Of a DNA stretch of 54,754 bases, positions 16,690-25,219 are shown in pieces. The stretch comes from an uncultured Bacteroides sp. Its GTDB lineage: Bacteria > Bacteroidota > Bacteroidia > Bacteroidales > Bacteroidaceae. The position numbers and the translations under genes are program-made. Every line of letters begins with the position of its first letter. Position 1 is the first letter of the stretch. The notes beneath the pieces are model-generated. The model worked only from the letters and a program-made list of their open reading frames with translations. It was not told the origin of the DNA and ran no database searches. The DNA lies in contig CAUHML010000016.1 of assembly GCA_959606905.1 (NCBI GenBank), forward strand, positions 1 through 54,754, read 5' to 3'.

Positions 16690-19152
16690 TTATCTAAGTT
16701 TAGCACCCAGTTTATCTTCCAGATTCTTCACCAGTTTCGACATAATCTTATCAATCATCTTGTCGTTCAGAGTCTGGCTTTCATCCTGAAGCAGGAAGCT
16801 GACTGCATACGATTTCTTGCCCGGTTCCAGGTTCTTGCCTTCGTATACGTCAAAGAGTTCCACTTCTTTCAGCAACTTTTTCTCCGTATCATAAGCGATC
16901 TTCTCGATTTCGGCAAACTGCACATTCTTGTCAAGCAACAATGCCAGGTCACGTTTCACGGCCGGGAACTTGGATATTTCCTTGTAGCTGATCTTCACCG
17001 AACGGATCGCTTTCATCAGCTCCTTCCAGTTCAAGTCAGCATAATATACTTCATTGTCAATATCAAATGCCTTCAGCAGTTTCTTAGTCACCACGCCGAA
17101 CGATGCGAGACGCTTGCCTCCCTTGGTATGTACAGAAAGTGCCGCAGCAAAAATGTCATCAGTCAGATTACCTACAACCAGATTGTGCAAATCCAGTCCC
17201 AAGCGTTTCAGGATATTCTCCACGTAAGCTTTCAGTTCATACACCGAACTGCTCTCATCCGGATGTGCCCACGAGTTAACCACCTTCTTGCCGGTCACCC
17301 ATAAGCCCAGATGATAGTCTTCCGTATAAGGAGCCAACACCTTTTCCGGATTCTTCTTGTCGGCATCGAAATAGTAGCAGTTACCGAATTCAAAGAATTT
17401 CAGATCCGCATTCTTGCGGTTGGCATTATGCGCAATGCTTTCCAGTCCGCCGAACAACAAAGTCTGGCGCATACAGTTCAAGTCCGCACTCAACGGATTC
17501 AGCAACATCACCAGGCGGTTGGACGGATAAGCTTCCAGTCCGTCATAATAAGCGGCGCGAGTCAGCGAGTTATTCAATATTTCATTGAATCCGCAACCCA
17601 CGAGTTGCTCTGCAACCAGGTTCTGCAATTTATTTGATTTATCATTTTCGCCTTTTGTAGTCAGGCTCGACTTCAGCGTAGACGGAATTTCCACATTATT
17701 ATATCCGTAGATGCGGAGAATATCTTCGATTACGTCACAATCACGCTGCACGTCCACACGATAAGGAGGAACCGACAATGTCAGCCCTTCGGCAGTTTCG
17801 TTGGTGATCTTCATTTCGAGGCTGGTTACAATACTCTTGATTGTTTCCACCGGAATCACTTTACCTACCAGTGAATGCACCTTCCCGTAATTCAGTTCCA
17901 CTACGAAATCCTTCGCAGGAGCAGTAAACACATCTTTAATTTCAGAAGAGATCGTGCCTCCTGCCAATTCTTTCACCATGATAGCAGCCAGTTTCAGGCA
18001 GTATATCACTCCGTTCGGGTCGATACCACGTTCGAAGCGGAAAGAAGCGTCCGTATTCAGTCCGTGACGGCGGGCAGTCTTGCGCACCCATGTCGGGTGG
18101 AAATAGGCGCTCTCGATGAACACATCCGTCGTAGCTTCGGTAGAACCGGAATCCAGTCCGCCGAACACACCGGCAATGCACATCGCTTCTTCTTTATTGC
18201 AGATCATCAGGTCGCGTTCGTTCAACTTGCGTTCCACTTCGTCCAGTGTGACGAACGGAGTACCCTCGGGCATTGTCTTCACAATCACCTCGTTGCCTTT
18301 TATCTTGCCTGCATCAAAGCAGTGCAACGGCTGACCGAAAGCATGAACGATATAATTGGTGATATCCACTACATTATTAATAGGACGCACGCCGATCAGA
18401 CGCAGTTTATTCTGCAACCATTCGGGGCTTTCCTTCACGGTCACTCCTTTCACGGTCACACCGGCATAATGCGGGCAAGCCTCGCTGTTCTCTACTGTGA
18501 CTTCAATATCCAGATCGTGGTTTTCCACCTTGAAGGCGTCTACCGAAGGACGTTGCAGAGTAGCCTGTTTGCCGTTCTGAATGAGATAAGCATACAAGTC
18601 GCGGGCTACGCCATAGTGTGAGCACGCATCAGCACGGTTGGGCGTGATGTCCACTTCGAGCACGTAGTCGCTCTTGATATTATAATAATCCTTGGCGAGC
18701 GTACCCGGAACAGCTTCTGCCGGCAAAACGATAATGCCCGCATGGTCCGTACCGATACCGATTTCATCTTCGGCACAGATCATGCCGGTAGATTCCACCC
18801 CACGGATTTTTGATTTTTTGATCGTAAAACATTCGTCACCGTCATAGAGTTTCGTACCTAAGGTAGCCACTACTACTTTTTGTCCGGCAGCCACATTCGG
18901 GGCTCCGCAAACGATTTGTACCGGTTCGCCGTCTCCCAGGTTGACAGTCGTAATGTGTAAATGATCAGAGTTAGGGTGTTCAACGCAAGTCAGCACTTCG
19001 CCGATTACAAGCCCTTCCAAACCGCCTTTAATGGTTTGTACTTCTTCCACACCACCTGTTTCCAGGCCGATTGATGTCAGCGCAGCCGCCGTTTCATCAG
19101 GCGTCAAATCGAAGTTGACATACTCTTTCAGCCAGTTATAAGAGATATTCAT
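16690..19152 (-). CDS. pheT: phenylalanyl-tRNA synthetase beta subunit
   Basis: Large subunit of the (alpha-beta)2 PheRS that charges tRNA-Phe. At 820 residues it has the full bacterial domain set. An EMAP-II-like OB fold lies near 40-155 (HPNSDHLHITTVNLG, IVCGAPNVAAGQKV). The B3/B4 editing region follows (GVRPINNVVDITNYI), then B5, a catalytic-like core (ASFRFERGID, VRQTLLFGGLESIAHN-type region) and a C-terminal FDX-ACB anticodon-binding domain (KFPAVKRDLALLLDK). It leads a unit with yebC and the TSCPD gene. A promoter box lies at 19188, and an 18-base palindrome just upstream could be an operator. pheS is not in the window. Confidence 0.96.
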   Translation of the reverse strand: MNISYNWLKEYVNFDLTPDETAAALTSIGLETGGVEEVQTIKGGLEGLVIGEVLTCVEHPNSDHLHITTVNLGDGEPVQIVCGAPNVAAGQKVVVATLGTKLYDGDECFTIKKSKIRGVESTGMICAEDEIGIGTDHAGIIVLPAEAVPGTLAKDYYNIKSDYVLEVDITPNRADACSHYGVARDLYAYLIQNGKQATLQRPSVDAFKVENHDLDIEVTVENSEACPHYAGVTVKGVTVKESPEWLQNKLRLIGVRPINNVVDITNYIVHAFGQPLHCFDAGKIKGNEVIVKTMPEGTPFVTLDEVERKLNERDLMICNKEEAMCIAGVFGGLDSGSTEATTDVFIESAYFHPTWVRKTARRHGLNTDASFRFERGIDPNGVIYCLKLAAIMVKELAGGTISSEIKDVFTAPAKDFVVELNYGKVHSLVGKVIPVETIKSIVTSLEMKITNETAEGLTLSVPPYRVDVQRDCDVIEDILRIYGYNNVEIPSTLKSSLTTKGENDKSNKLQNLVAEQLVGCGFNEILNNSLTRAAYYDGLEAYPSNRLVMLLNPLSADLNCMRQTLLFGGLESIAHNANRKNADLKFFEFGNCYYFDADKKNPEKVLAPYTEDYHLGLWVTGKKVVNSWAHPDESSSVYELKAYVENILKRLGLDLHNLVVGNLTDDIFAAALSVHTKGGKRLASFGVVTKKLLKAFDIDNEVYYADLNWKELMKAIRSVKISYKEISKFPAVKRDLALLLDKNVQFAEIEKIAYDTEKKLLKEVELFDVYEGKNLEPGKKSYAVSFLLQDESQTLNDKMIDKIMSKLVKNLEDKLGAKLR

Positions 19153-19187
19153 ATAATTAATTTTTTATTGTTTCTCAAAAAGATTTG

Positions 19188-19195
19188 CAAAGTTA
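19188..19195 (-). promoter_or_regulatory. Bacteroides -7 box for pheT
   Basis: The minus strand reads TAACTTTG, matching TAnnTTTG, 36 bases upstream of the pheT start. Confidence 0.55.
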
Positions 19196-19202
19196 ATAAG
19201 TT

Positions 19203-19220
19203 TTTTCGGTTGACCGAAAA
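19203..19220 (-). promoter_or_regulatory. palindrome at the pheT promoter
   Basis: TTTTCGGT-TG-ACCGAAAA is an 18-base palindrome with perfect 8-base arms. It covers the -33 region of the pheT promoter. It could be an operator or an upstream hairpin; no regulator is known. Confidence 0.4.
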
Positions 19221-19280
19221 GGTTTGAAAGAAAATTGAGAGTTATTTCACCACAGAGTAACACTGCCTGCCGCATGGTTT

Positions 19281-19421
19281 CCCCTCTTTCCGGAAGAAGG
19301 GGTGGCTGAAAGCCGGGGTGGTAGGTAGAAACATGGTATATTCCTTATTTTAAAAAAAGGTAAAATCATTATTTTTCCTACCACCTCCCCCTACGGGTAC
19401 TCCTCCTTCCGGAAGGAGGAG
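19281..19421 (+). repeat. composite palindromic intergenic repeat, copy B
   Basis: Starts with an imperfect hairpin (19281-19302, CCCCTCTTTCC / GGAAGAAGGGG). Next come TGGCTGAAAGCC and the GGGGTGGTAGGT arm, a variable 40-base centre, the inverse arm with CCTACCACCTCCCCC, and CTACGGGTA. It ends in a perfect 22-base palindrome (19400-19421). Same orientation as copy A. It fills most of the 331 bases between pheT and dnaB. Confidence 0.85.
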
Positions 19422-19455
19422 AAACTATGCAGAAAACTTATCTACAATAGTAAAA

Positions 19456-19483
19456 ACTATAAAGTAACGACTATAAAGTAACG
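19456..19483 (+). repeat. 14-base direct repeat beside copy B
   Basis: ACTATAAAGTAACG occurs twice head to tail (19456-19469 and 19470-19483), touching the dnaB stop codon. An ACTATGCAG just before it resembles the tandem unit beside copy A. Confidence 0.8.
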
Positions 19484-19484
19484 A

Positions 19485-21053
19485 CTAAAAAGGCAACGGC
19501 CCGTCTCCTCCTATCGGTGTCGCAAACGGATTCCCCGACTGCGGCTCAAAATCGGGTGCCGGCGGCGGAGGGACAGAACCAACACTATCGCGATTCATCT
19601 TCGACCCCAGCATAGGCCCGACAGTCTCGCCCGGCATCGGAATAACCATATCGTCCTCCGGATTCGAGAAACGGGTAAACTCACCCTTGAACCGGAGCAG
19701 CACCTCGCCTACCGCACCGTTACGATGCTTGGCAATCACGATTTCTGCCATACCACGGAGGTCGTTACCACGATCGTCCTGGTAAATCTTATAATATTCC
19801 GGACGGTGAATAAAGCACACCATATCCGCATCCTGTTCAATGGCTCCCGATTCACGAAGGTCACTCAACTGGGGACGTTTTCCGTCGATACCTTCACGGC
19901 TCTCCACTCCACGATTCAACTGTGACAGTGCGATGATCGGAATATTCAACTCTTTCGCCAATCCTTTCAACGAACGGGAGATCGTACTCACCTCTTCCTG
20001 ACGGCTGCCGAATGCCATACCACTCGCGTTCATCAGCTGAAGGTAGTCGATAATAATGATTTTCACCCCGTGTTCACGCACCAGACGGCGCGCCTTTGTC
20101 CGGAGCTCGAAAACCGAAAGAGAAGGAGTGTCATCCACATAAAGCGGTGCATCCAGCAGGTTTTTCAGTTTATAGTCCAACTGCTGCCATTCGTGTCCGG
20201 CCAACTGCCCGCTCTTAATCTTTCCGCTCTCGATTTCACAAACATTCGATATCAAACGGTTGACCAGCTGGACATTACTCATTTCAAGAGAGAACAGTGC
20301 TACCGGATTCCGGAAGTCCACAGCGATATTCTTGGCCATGGAAAGCACGAAAGCCGTCTTACCCATGGCGGGACGGGCGGCAATAATAATAAGGTCCGAA
20401 TTCTGCCAGCCGGAAGTCATCTTGTCCAGTTTCGTAAAACCACTCTCAAGGCCACTCAAACCGTCGGTTCGTGCCGCAGCCTTCTGAATCAGTTTGTAGG
20501 CTTCGTCAATGACCGGATTAATCTGCGTGTAATCCTTCTTCATGTTCTGCTGCGAGATCTCAAACAGCTTGCCTTCCGCTTCCTGCATCAAGTCGTCCAC
20601 ATCCAGCGTTTCATCAAAAGCCTTGCTTTGAATATTACTTGTAAACGTAATCAGTTCGCGTGCCAGTGACTTCTGCGCAATGATACGCGCATGATACTCA
20701 ATATGTGCCGAAGAAGCCACCTTACTGCTCAGCTGGGTGATATAGAAAGGACCTCCCACTTCTTCCAGTTCCCCGCGTTTACTGAGCTGTTCTTTCACCG
20801 TCAGGATATCCACCGGTTTCTGATTGACAGCCAGGTCGGTTATAGCGGAATAGATTAACTGATGTCGATGTTCATAAAAAGATTCAGGACGAAGGATCTC
20901 ACTCACTAACGAATAAGCGTCTTTCTCAATCATCAAAGCTCCCAATACAGCTTCTTCCAACTCAGGTGCCTGCGGTTGGATACGACCATAATCATTCACC
21001 GGTTGTACTTTAGCAGACTTTGTGTTACGGGTATTTCTTTTCTGTTCGGCCAT
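19485..21053 (-). CDS. dnaB: replicative DNA helicase DnaB
   Basis: Hexameric replicative helicase that unwinds DNA at the fork and interacts with primase. The N-terminal DnaB domain (about 25-125, PQAPELEEAVLGALM) is followed by the RecA-like motor with Walker A ARPAMGKT (226-233) and Walker B IIIDYLQLM. The conserved SLKGLAKELNIPI and RESGAIEQDAD motifs are present. 522 residues, with a Pro/Gly-rich C-terminal tail (about 480-522) typical of Bacteroidetes. No intein is present. It diverges from ispE and has its own promoter box. Confidence 0.96.
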   Translation of the reverse strand: MAEQKRNTRNTKSAKVQPVNDYGRIQPQAPELEEAVLGALMIEKDAYSLVSEILRPESFYEHRHQLIYSAITDLAVNQKPVDILTVKEQLSKRGELEEVGGPFYITQLSSKVASSAHIEYHARIIAQKSLARELITFTSNIQSKAFDETLDVDDLMQEAEGKLFEISQQNMKKDYTQINPVIDEAYKLIQKAAARTDGLSGLESGFTKLDKMTSGWQNSDLIIIAARPAMGKTAFVLSMAKNIAVDFRNPVALFSLEMSNVQLVNRLISNVCEIESGKIKSGQLAGHEWQQLDYKLKNLLDAPLYVDDTPSLSVFELRTKARRLVREHGVKIIIIDYLQLMNASGMAFGSRQEEVSTISRSLKGLAKELNIPIIALSQLNRGVESREGIDGKRPQLSDLRESGAIEQDADMVCFIHRPEYYKIYQDDRGNDLRGMAEIVIAKHRNGAVGEVLLRFKGEFTRFSNPEDDMVIPMPGETVGPMLGSKMNRDSVGSVPPPPAPDFEPQSGNPFATPIGGDGPLPF

Positions 21054-21139
21054 TAGGATTGTTTCTGTTTTTACGATTTATCATTTTACGATTCGATTGG
21101 GGCGGTCTTTTCCGACAGGCCCTCTTTCAATCGGGACGA

Positions 21140-21147
21140 CAAAGATA
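21140..21147 (-). promoter_or_regulatory. Bacteroides -7 box for dnaB
   Basis: The minus strand reads TATCTTTG, matching TAnnTTTG, 87 bases before the dnaB start, within the divergent dnaB-ispE gap. Confidence 0.5.
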
Positions 21148-21191
21148 AAATATAATAATGAAGAATGAATAAGGAAAAATGAAGATTTTAG

Positions 21192-21199
21192 TAACTTTG
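21192..21199 (+). promoter_or_regulatory. Bacteroides -7 box for ispE
   Basis: TAACTTTG matches TAnnTTTG and lies 41 bases before the ispE start codon. Confidence 0.55.
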
Positions 21200-21240
21200 C
21201 CCCCGAATACATAATCGTAGCATAAAAAATAAATAACACC

Positions 21241-22071
21241 ATGATTACTTTCCCGAATATCAAAATAAACCTGGGGCTGTCCATTACGGAAAAACGTCCT
21301 GACGGATACCATAATCTGGAAACTGTTTTCTATCCCGTCGCTCTCGAAGACGCTTTGGAAATCAGAACCAATCCCGAAGCCCAACAGAAATTCACGCTCC
21401 ACCAGCACGGAATGGAAATAGCCGGCAATCCGGAAAATAATCTGGTAGTAAAAGCTTATTTGTTATTAGACAAGGAATTTCACCTGCCTCCTGTCGAGAT
21501 TCATCTGTACAAACATATCCCTTCAGGAGCCGGACTGGGAGGCGGTTCGTCGGATGCCGCCTTTATGTTGAAGTTGCTCAATGAACATTACAACCTCCAA
21601 TTGTCCGACAACCAACTGGAGGACTACGCCGCTACTCTGGGAGCCGACTGTGCCTTTTTCATCAAAAACACACCGACTTACGCCGAAGGTATCGGAAATA
21701 TCTTCTCCCCGATAGAGTTATCTCTGAAAGGTTACCGGATTATGATTGTGAAGCCGGATGTTTTCGTATCCACCCGGGAAGCCTTCGCCAATATCCGCCC
21801 CCACCGTCCCGAATATCCGGTCAGAGAGGTTATCCGTCGTCCGGTCGCAGAGTGGAAAGATACATTAATCAATGACTTCGAAGCGAGTGTCTTTCCGCAA
21901 TACCCCGTTATCGGAGAAATAAAAGAAGAGCTCTATCACCAGGGAGCAATCTATGCCTCCATGAGCGGTTCGGGTTCTTCCGTATTCGGCTTGTTCACCG
22001 CCGACACCACACTGCCGGAGATAGATTGGGGGACTAATGCATTTTGTTTTAAAGGTACGCTAAGCGAATAG
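21241..22071 (+). CDS. ispE: 4-diphosphocytidyl-2-C-methyl-D-erythritol kinase
   Basis: GHMP-family kinase of the MEP isoprenoid pathway; it phosphorylates CDP-methylerythritol with ATP. The N-terminal KINLGL segment carries the substrate-side Lys. The ATP-binding glycine loop is [14 protein letters not shown] (94-107), and the conserved LGADCAFF and late [11 protein letters not shown] motifs follow. Length of 276 is normal. The gene stands alone, diverging from dnaB, and is followed by a repeat-rich gap. Its product feeds undecaprenyl-phosphate synthesis, which the capsule genes in this window also need. Confidence 0.95.
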   Translation: MITFPNIKINLGLSITEKRPDGYHNLETVFYPVALEDALEIRTNPEAQQKFTLHQHGMEIAGNPENNLVVKAYLLLDKEFHLPPVEIHLYKHIPSGAGLGGGSSDAAFMLKLLNEHYNLQLSDNQLEDYAATLGADCAFFIKNTPTYAEGIGNIFSPIELSLKGYRIMIVKPDVFVSTREAFANIRPHRPEYPVREVIRRPVAEWKDTLINDFEASVFPQYPVIGEIKEELYHQGAIYASMSGSGSSVFGLFTADTTLPEIDWGTNAFCFKGTLSE

Positions 22072-22206
22072 TCCTTCACCAACATAGACTCTTTTACAAA
22101 TCTTAGAAGCCCAACATTGCAGCGGGTTGTATATTCAACACGTTTGATACAAAAATACTCAATAGGGTTCTTCTTCAAATTTGGTGGTAAAATTACATAG
22201 GAAAAT

Positions 22207-22265
22207 AATAATTTGATAGTTTATAGTCGATAGTATTCAACAATAATTTGATAGTCGATAGTATT
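22207..22265. repeat. interleaved short direct repeats beside copy C
   Basis: AATAATTTGATAG occurs at 22207-22219 and 22242-22254. TAGTCGATAGTATT occurs at 22224-22237 and 22252-22265. They lie on the same side of copy C, relative to its own orientation, as the tandem repeats beside copies A and B. Confidence 0.75.
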
Positions 22266-22272
22266 CTCCATT

Positions 22273-22402
22273 CTCCTCCTTCGGGAAGGAGGAGTACCCG
22301 TAGGGGGAGGTGGTAGGTGAATGCGTAAGTCGGTTATTATCAGCATTGTGTATCCACCTACCACCCCGGCTTTCAGCCACCCCTCCTTCCCCGAAGGAGG
22401 GG
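22273..22402 (-). repeat. composite palindromic intergenic repeat, copy C (inverted)
   Basis: The order is reversed relative to copies A and B: a 22-base near-palindrome (22273-22294), TACCCGTAG, GGGGAGGTGGTAGGT, a variable centre, ACCTACCACCCC, GGCTTTCAGCCAC, and a 23-base near-palindrome (22380-22402). It is nested in the 292-bp unit. Confidence 0.85.
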
Positions 22403-22533
22403 AATGGAGATACCACCGACTGGTTAAATTACCACCAAATCTGAAGAAGAACCCTAAACAGTTATGGATTATAAATCAATATGGCATAAATATTTTATAA
22501 AATAGAACCTACTCCAAACGAATAAACAAAAAA

Positions 22534-22563
22534 ACGGTACCACGACTCACGTCGTAGTACCGT
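22534..22563 (-). terminator. strong hairpin about 200 bases downstream of galE
   Basis: ACGGTACCACGAC and GTCGTAGTACCGT pair with one mismatch and a 4-base loop. A T-run follows on the minus strand, the galE direction. Confidence 0.7.
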
Positions 22564-22693
22564 CACAACACAAACACAAAATAAAACACGACAAAACTAC
22601 TATGCAATCTCCCTGTCTATACCGGGGAGGTATAAGTACTATCCATGTATATTCACATACTCACAAACAGCTTCAGGTCGACTTGCATCAATT

Positions 22694-22719
22694 AAACAAA
22701 TCGCATGCACGATTTGTTT
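22694..22719. other. perfect hairpin in the galE 3' region
   Basis: AAACAAATCG and CGATTTGTTT are exact inverted copies around CATGCA, 50 bases past the galE stop codon. The flanking T-run is on the plus strand, so on the minus strand it may be an RNA-stability or processing structure rather than a terminator. Apart from this hairpin and the terminator at 22534, I see nothing else in 22456-22768. Confidence 0.55.
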
Positions 22720-22768
22720 CTATTTTGTTTATATTTTCATGTTTTTACAACAAATAATTAAATATATC

Positions 22769-23803
22769 TTATTGAATACCTCTTTCACGAAGTTTCAATT
22801 GCCAGTTCCATGCAGAACGTAAAGTATCTTCCAAGGTTTCCACGGCCTTCCAACCCAGTTCCTGGTTTGCAAAATCAGGGTTAGCCCAAACCTTTTCAAT
22901 ATCACCTGCACGACGTCCTACAATCTGATAATTCAGTTTAACGCCGGTAGCTTTTTCAAAACCGTTAATCAATTCCAGAACAGACACTCCGCGTCCCGTG
23001 CCGATATTGAACACTTCGACTTTTTCTTTCTGTGTCTTCTCCAGAATACGGCGGATAGCGATCACGTGTGCCTTAGCCAAGTCAACGACATTGATAAAGT
23101 CACGGATACAAGAACCGTCAGGAGTATCATAATCATCGCCAAACACGCTCAGTTTCTCACGGATACCGATTGCGGTCTGAGTCAGGTAAGGAATCAGATT
23201 TTGAGGAACGCCATTCGGAAGTTCGCCCAGCAATGCAGTAGGATGAGCACCGATCGGATTGAAATAACGCAGCATGATCGCATTGATCGGAGCACCGGAA
23301 GCTACCGTATCACGGATAATCTCTTCATTGATCTGTTTTGTATTTCCGTAAGGAGATTCCGCTTTCTTGATCGGAGCCTTTTCCGTTACCGGCAATTCAT
23401 CCGGCTGACCGTATACGGTACAAGATGAAGAGAATACGATTCCTTCCACTCCATGTTTCGGCATCAGTTCGAGGAGGTTGATCAGTGAAACCAGGTTGTT
23501 GCGATAATAAAGCAACGGCTTCTCTACTGACTCTCCAACCGCTTTGCTCGCTGCAAAGTGAATGATCGCCTTAATTCCTTTATATTTGGTAAAGATAGCA
23601 TCCAGACCTGCGAAATCCAAACAATCCAGTTTTTCAAAAGCAGGGCGAATACCTGATACTTTCTCTATATTGTCAACAACGTCGGCATTTGAGTTAGATA
23701 AATTATCGATGATGATTACTTCATATCCACTGTTCTGTAGTTCTACTACGGTGTGAGAACCAATGTATCCCGTTCCGCCCGTTACTAAAATTCTTTCTTT
23801 CAT
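22769..23803 (-). CDS. galE: UDP-glucose 4-epimerase
   Basis: Interconverts UDP-glucose and UDP-galactose using tightly bound NAD+. It is an extended SDR: GGTGYIGS nucleotide-binding loop (9-16), catalytic Y152 and K156 in PYGNTK, and the SSSCTVYG segment with the catalytic Ser. The GalE-specific RYFNPIGAHP and late GRRAGDIEKVWANP stretches are present. 344 residues, normal. It stands alone, with its own promoter box and a distant terminator. It may supply UDP-Gal or UDP-GalNAc to the surface-glycan genes further right. Confidence 0.95.
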   Translation of the reverse strand: MKERILVTGGTGYIGSHTVVELQNSGYEVIIIDNLSNSNADVVDNIEKVSGIRPAFEKLDCLDFAGLDAIFTKYKGIKAIIHFAASKAVGESVEKPLLYYRNNLVSLINLLELMPKHGVEGIVFSSSCTVYGQPDELPVTEKAPIKKAESPYGNTKQINEEIIRDTVASGAPINAIMLRYFNPIGAHPTALLGELPNGVPQNLIPYLTQTAIGIREKLSVFGDDYDTPDGSCIRDFINVVDLAKAHVIAIRRILEKTQKEKVEVFNIGTGRGVSVLELINGFEKATGVKLNYQIVGRRAGDIEKVWANPDFANQELGWKAVETLEDTLRSAWNWQLKLRERGIQ

Positions 23804-23849
23804 ATTCTTTAATAAATGGTTAGTTTTTCGGCTTTTGTCGTTTGAGCTA

Positions 23850-23857
23850 CAAATTTA
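23850..23857 (-). promoter_or_regulatory. Bacteroides promoter for galE
   Basis: The minus strand reads TAAATTTG, 47 bases before the galE start, with ATTG exactly 19 bases further upstream as a near-consensus -33 element. Confidence 0.6.
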
Positions 23858-23949
23858 AGGAAATAAAATGGAAATGCAATAATCTGCCGGCATTTTATTT
23901 AATAAAAGGCTATTAAAGTACGAATTAATGGCAGTCAGGTATTAAAAAA

Positions 23950-24000
23950 AGGATTGGAAACCCATTTCTGTATATGTTATACAGCAGGGTTCCCAATCCT
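23950..24000 (-). terminator. terminator of the rnf operon
   Basis: AGGATTGG / CCAATCCT and AACCC / GGGTT pair, with an inner CTGTAT / ATACAG hairpin. A run of seven T follows on the minus strand, 26 bases past the rnfA stop. Confidence 0.85.
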
Positions 24001-24025
24001 ATATTAAATTATCAACTGTAAGTCT

Positions 24026-24598
24026 TTACACCACGCCGGAGAATCCCATGAATGCCATGGCGAGCAGGCCGGCGGTAATCAATGCAATCGGTGTGCCCTG
24101 CATTCCTTTCGGAACTTTCACCAGGCTCATCTGTTCGCGCAATCCGGCAAAGAGAACCAGTGCCAGACCGAAACCGATAGCGGTGGAGAATGCATACACA
24201 ACTCCTGTCAGCAGGTCATAGTCTTTCTGGATCACGAGGATAGCCACACCCAGGATACAACAGTTGGTTGTAATCAACGGCAGGAACACGCCCAACGCCT
24301 GATACAAGGCGGGGGAAACTTTCTTCAGGATGATTTCCACCATTTGCACCAGTCCGGCAATCACCAGAATGAAAGTAATCGTCTGCAAGTATCCCAGTCC
24401 GAACACATCCAGCACAAACTTCTGAATGAGGAATGTGACAATGGTAGCGATAGTCAACACGAAAGCCACCGCGGCGCTCATCCCCATTGCAGTCTCCACT
24501 TTCTTGGAAACGCCCAGGAACGGGCAGATGCCCAGGAACTGCGACAACACGATGTTGTTTACAAAGATTGCCGAAATAAATATCAATATATATTCCAT
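24026..24598 (-). CDS. rnfA: Rnf complex subunit A
   Basis: Integral membrane subunit of the Rnf ferredoxin:NAD+ oxidoreductase, homologous to NqrE. 190 residues with six hydrophobic segments. Key signatures: NNIVLSQFLGICPFLGVS near the N-terminus and TNCCILG in the middle. These carry the cysteines expected to hold an iron-sulfur centre buried between RnfA and RnfE. It is the last gene of the operon, 22 bases after rnfE, and a strong terminator follows. Confidence 0.96.
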   Translation of the reverse strand: MEYILIFISAIFVNNIVLSQFLGICPFLGVSKKVETAMGMSAAVAFVLTIATIVTFLIQKFVLDVFGLGYLQTITFILVIAGLVQMVEIILKKVSPALYQALGVFLPLITTNCCILGVAILVIQKDYDLLTGVVYAFSTAIGFGLALVLFAGLREQMSLVKVPKGMQGTPIALITAGLLAMAFMGFSGVV

Positions 24599-24620
24599 AT
24601 TCTTTTCTTATTTAATAGAG

Positions 24621-25205
24621 TTAAGCTTTCTTGAAACTATTAATCAATGCGATGAGGTATCCCAGGGCGATGAAAGCACCCGGAGCCAGTACGAACACCA
24701 ACATTCCGTATTCTTCCGGCAGGATAGTCAAGTCGAAGATCTTGCCTGTTCCCAGAAATTCGCGGACAGCACCCAGCAAAGTCAGGGCAATGGTAAAGCC
24801 CAGTCCCATACCGATACCGTCGAACATGGATGCCAGCGCATTGTTCTTTGCGGCAAAAGCTTCGGCACGCCCCAGCACGATACAGTTCACTACGATCAAC
24901 GGGATGAAAAGGCCGAGTGTGGCGTACAGTCCCGGCACGTATGCCTGCATCACCATTTGGAGCAACGTCACGAAAGACGCAATCACCACAATAAACGAAG
25001 GGATACGCACCATATCCGGAATCAGGTTTTTAATCAGTGAGATCACCACGTTCGAGCAGATCAGCACGAACATGGTGGCCAGTCCCATACCCATGCCGTT
25101 GATAGCCGATGAAGTAGTACCCAACGTAGGACACATACCGAGCAGGAGTACAAACGTAGGATTCTCTTTGATAATCCCGTTCATCATTACTTTAAAGTTA
25201 TTCAT
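24621..25205 (-). CDS. rnfE: Rnf complex subunit E
   Basis: Membrane subunit paired with RnfA (homologue of NqrD), 194 residues with about six membrane segments. Visible motifs are NPTFVLLLGMCPTLGTTSS and a VVNCIVLGRAEAFA segment; the Cys residues in both probably contribute to the membrane Fe-S site. It lies 14 bases downstream of rnfG. Confidence 0.96.
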   Translation of the reverse strand: MNNFKVMMNGIIKENPTFVLLLGMCPTLGTTSSAINGMGMGLATMFVLICSNVVISLIKNLIPDMVRIPSFIVVIASFVTLLQMVMQAYVPGLYATLGLFIPLIVVNCIVLGRAEAFAAKNNALASMFDGIGMGLGFTIALTLLGAVREFLGTGKIFDLTILPEEYGMLVFVLAPGAFIALGYLIALINSFKKA

Positions 25206-25219
25206 ATCTGTCTCCTTTC

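Larger units (their letters stand above)
22164..22455. mobile_element. 292-bp MITE-like unit with long terminal inverted repeats
   Basis: The ends are inverted copies of about 30 bases: AGGGTTCTTCTTCAAATTTG (22164 onward) and, on the other strand from 22455, AGGGTTCTTCTTCAGATTTG, with one mismatch over the first 27. No transposase is inside. The interior holds short direct repeats and palindromic repeat copy C. No target-site duplication is evident. The end sequence is reminiscent of ISL3-type transposon ends, from memory only. Confidence 0.6.

Noticed and set aside
17875..18621. 248-codon plus-strand frame
   Set aside because: Antisense to pheT, no domain, no promoter; artefact of pheT codon use.
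19153..19484. Hidden small gene between pheT and dnaB
   Set aside because: The space is filled by repeat copy B and its 14-base direct repeats; no frame has family support.
20070..20669. 199-codon plus-strand frame
   Set aside because: Antisense to dnaB and without recognisable motifs.
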